NCBI GenBank assembly: GCA_945907055.1
Contig: CAMDSG010000124.1
Coordinates: forward strand, 1-5,371
DNA length: 5,371 nucleotides
Direction of reading: 5' to 3'
DNA from: Bifidobacterium breve
GTDB lineage: Bacteria > Actinomycetota > Acidimicrobiia > IMCC26256
Position numbers and translations under genes: made by a program. Shown here in pieces: positions 5,041 through 5,371 of this stretch. The notes beneath the pieces were generated by a model. That model had not been told where the DNA came from, searched no databases, and saw only the letters and a program-made list of their open reading frames with translations. How positions within the stretch are numbered: position 1 is the first letter of the stretch; every line of letters begins with the position of its first letter.

Positions 5041-5371
5041 ATGCCAGAAGAATCCGGAGGTTGGCGAATAGACGACCTCGCGCGTCGTACCTCGTTGACC
5101 GTTGACACCATTCGGTTCTACCAGCGCGAGGGACTTCTGCAACCCGCAGTGAGGGTTGGGCGTACAAAGGAATTTGGACCCGACCACCTTGCTCGGCTCG
5201 AGCGCATTCGCGAACTACAGACCAAGCGATTCTCGCTCGCGGCCATTCGAGCATTACTCGATGCAGATCGAGGGGTCGATCTCGTAGAGGAGGTATTCGC
5301 AGGCGACATCGGGGTCTCGTATACCCTCGAGGAACTCATTCAGAAGAGCGGAATCAACGAGAAGACCGTTG
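5041..5371 (+). CDS. MerR family transcriptional regulator, C-terminus cut by window edge
   Basis: From ATG at 5041, 110 complete codons are visible before the right edge. Residues 8-32, from WRIDDLARRTSLTVDTIRFY onward, form the MerR helix-turn-helix and the start of its wing (Y27-x-R-E-G-L-L). HLARLERIRELQTKRFSLAAIRAL (49-72) matches the second MerR helical pair leading to the dimerisation helix. A second segment, YTLEELIQKSGINEKTV (94-110), itself looks like the start of another helix-turn-helix and is the part lost at the edge. No metal-binding cysteine occurs in the visible part, so a metal sensor is unlikely. TGA directly before the ATG excludes a longer N-terminus, and the Shine-Dalgarno is weak. 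It is divergent from the small gene and probably controls the shared spacer. The effector is unknown. Confidence 0.88.
   Translation, partial: MPEESGGWRIDDLARRTSLTVDTIRFYQREGLLQPAVRVGRTKEFGPDHLARLERIRELQTKRFSLAAIRALLDADRGVDLVEEVFAGDIGVSYTLEELIQKSGINEKTV

Noticed and set aside
4887..5339. Three minus-strand frames of 73-95 codons over the MerR gene and its leader
   Set aside because: The plus strand encodes an unmistakable MerR helix-turn-helix across this region. The minus frames are Arg/Ser-rich and lack family features.

Overview
The window looks like chromosomal DNA from an actinobacterium of moderate GC content (mid-50s to about 60% by eye in the lines I counted), possibly an Acidimicrobiia-type lineage. 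The phylum is suggested by a PimB-type mannosyltransferase lying next to a four-helix membrane protein and an SRPBCC protein, by a short single-cluster ferredoxin of the actinobacterial P450 kind with its own reductase, and by GTG starts. The exact lineage is inference.

Positions 1-3436 hold one long minus-strand run, read from right to left: ferredoxin (3436-3236), FAD/NAD(P)H ferredoxin reductase (3236-2043), GT4 glycosyltransferase (2002-836), membrane protein (799-254) and an SRPBCC protein (248 to beyond the left edge). The spacing is tight (1-nt overlap, then gaps of 40, 36 and 5 nt), so one operon is plausible. It would join an electron-transfer pair, whose terminal oxygenase is not in the window, to an envelope-glycolipid gene set.

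A 156-bp divergent spacer (3437-3592) separates that run from a plus-strand crotonase-family gene (3593-4429). This gene keeps both oxyanion-hole segments but lacks both hydratase glutamates, so an isomerase-like role fits better than hydration. The last 45 bases of its coding region, its stop codon and one base beyond are duplicated just downstream with 47 of 49 bases identical, at an offset of exactly 72 nt. Further 13-15-bp copies of the extreme 3' end follow.

That repeat-rich tract runs into a strong hairpin (4549-4599), which probably terminates transcription from both sides. To its right I find a minus-strand gene for a 55-residue protein (4819-4652) with a good ribosome binding site. 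Beyond it, a 221-bp divergent spacer carries a promoter with a 19-bp spacer, the geometry typical of MerR-controlled promoters, and a MerR-family regulator gene (5041 to beyond the right edge).

I see no mobile element, CRISPR array, tRNA or rRNA, and no clear new multi-gene system. The most unusual features are the duplicated crotonase 3' end with its tandem tail, the small gene divergent from the MerR regulator, and the non-canonical active sites of the crotonase and the ferredoxin.
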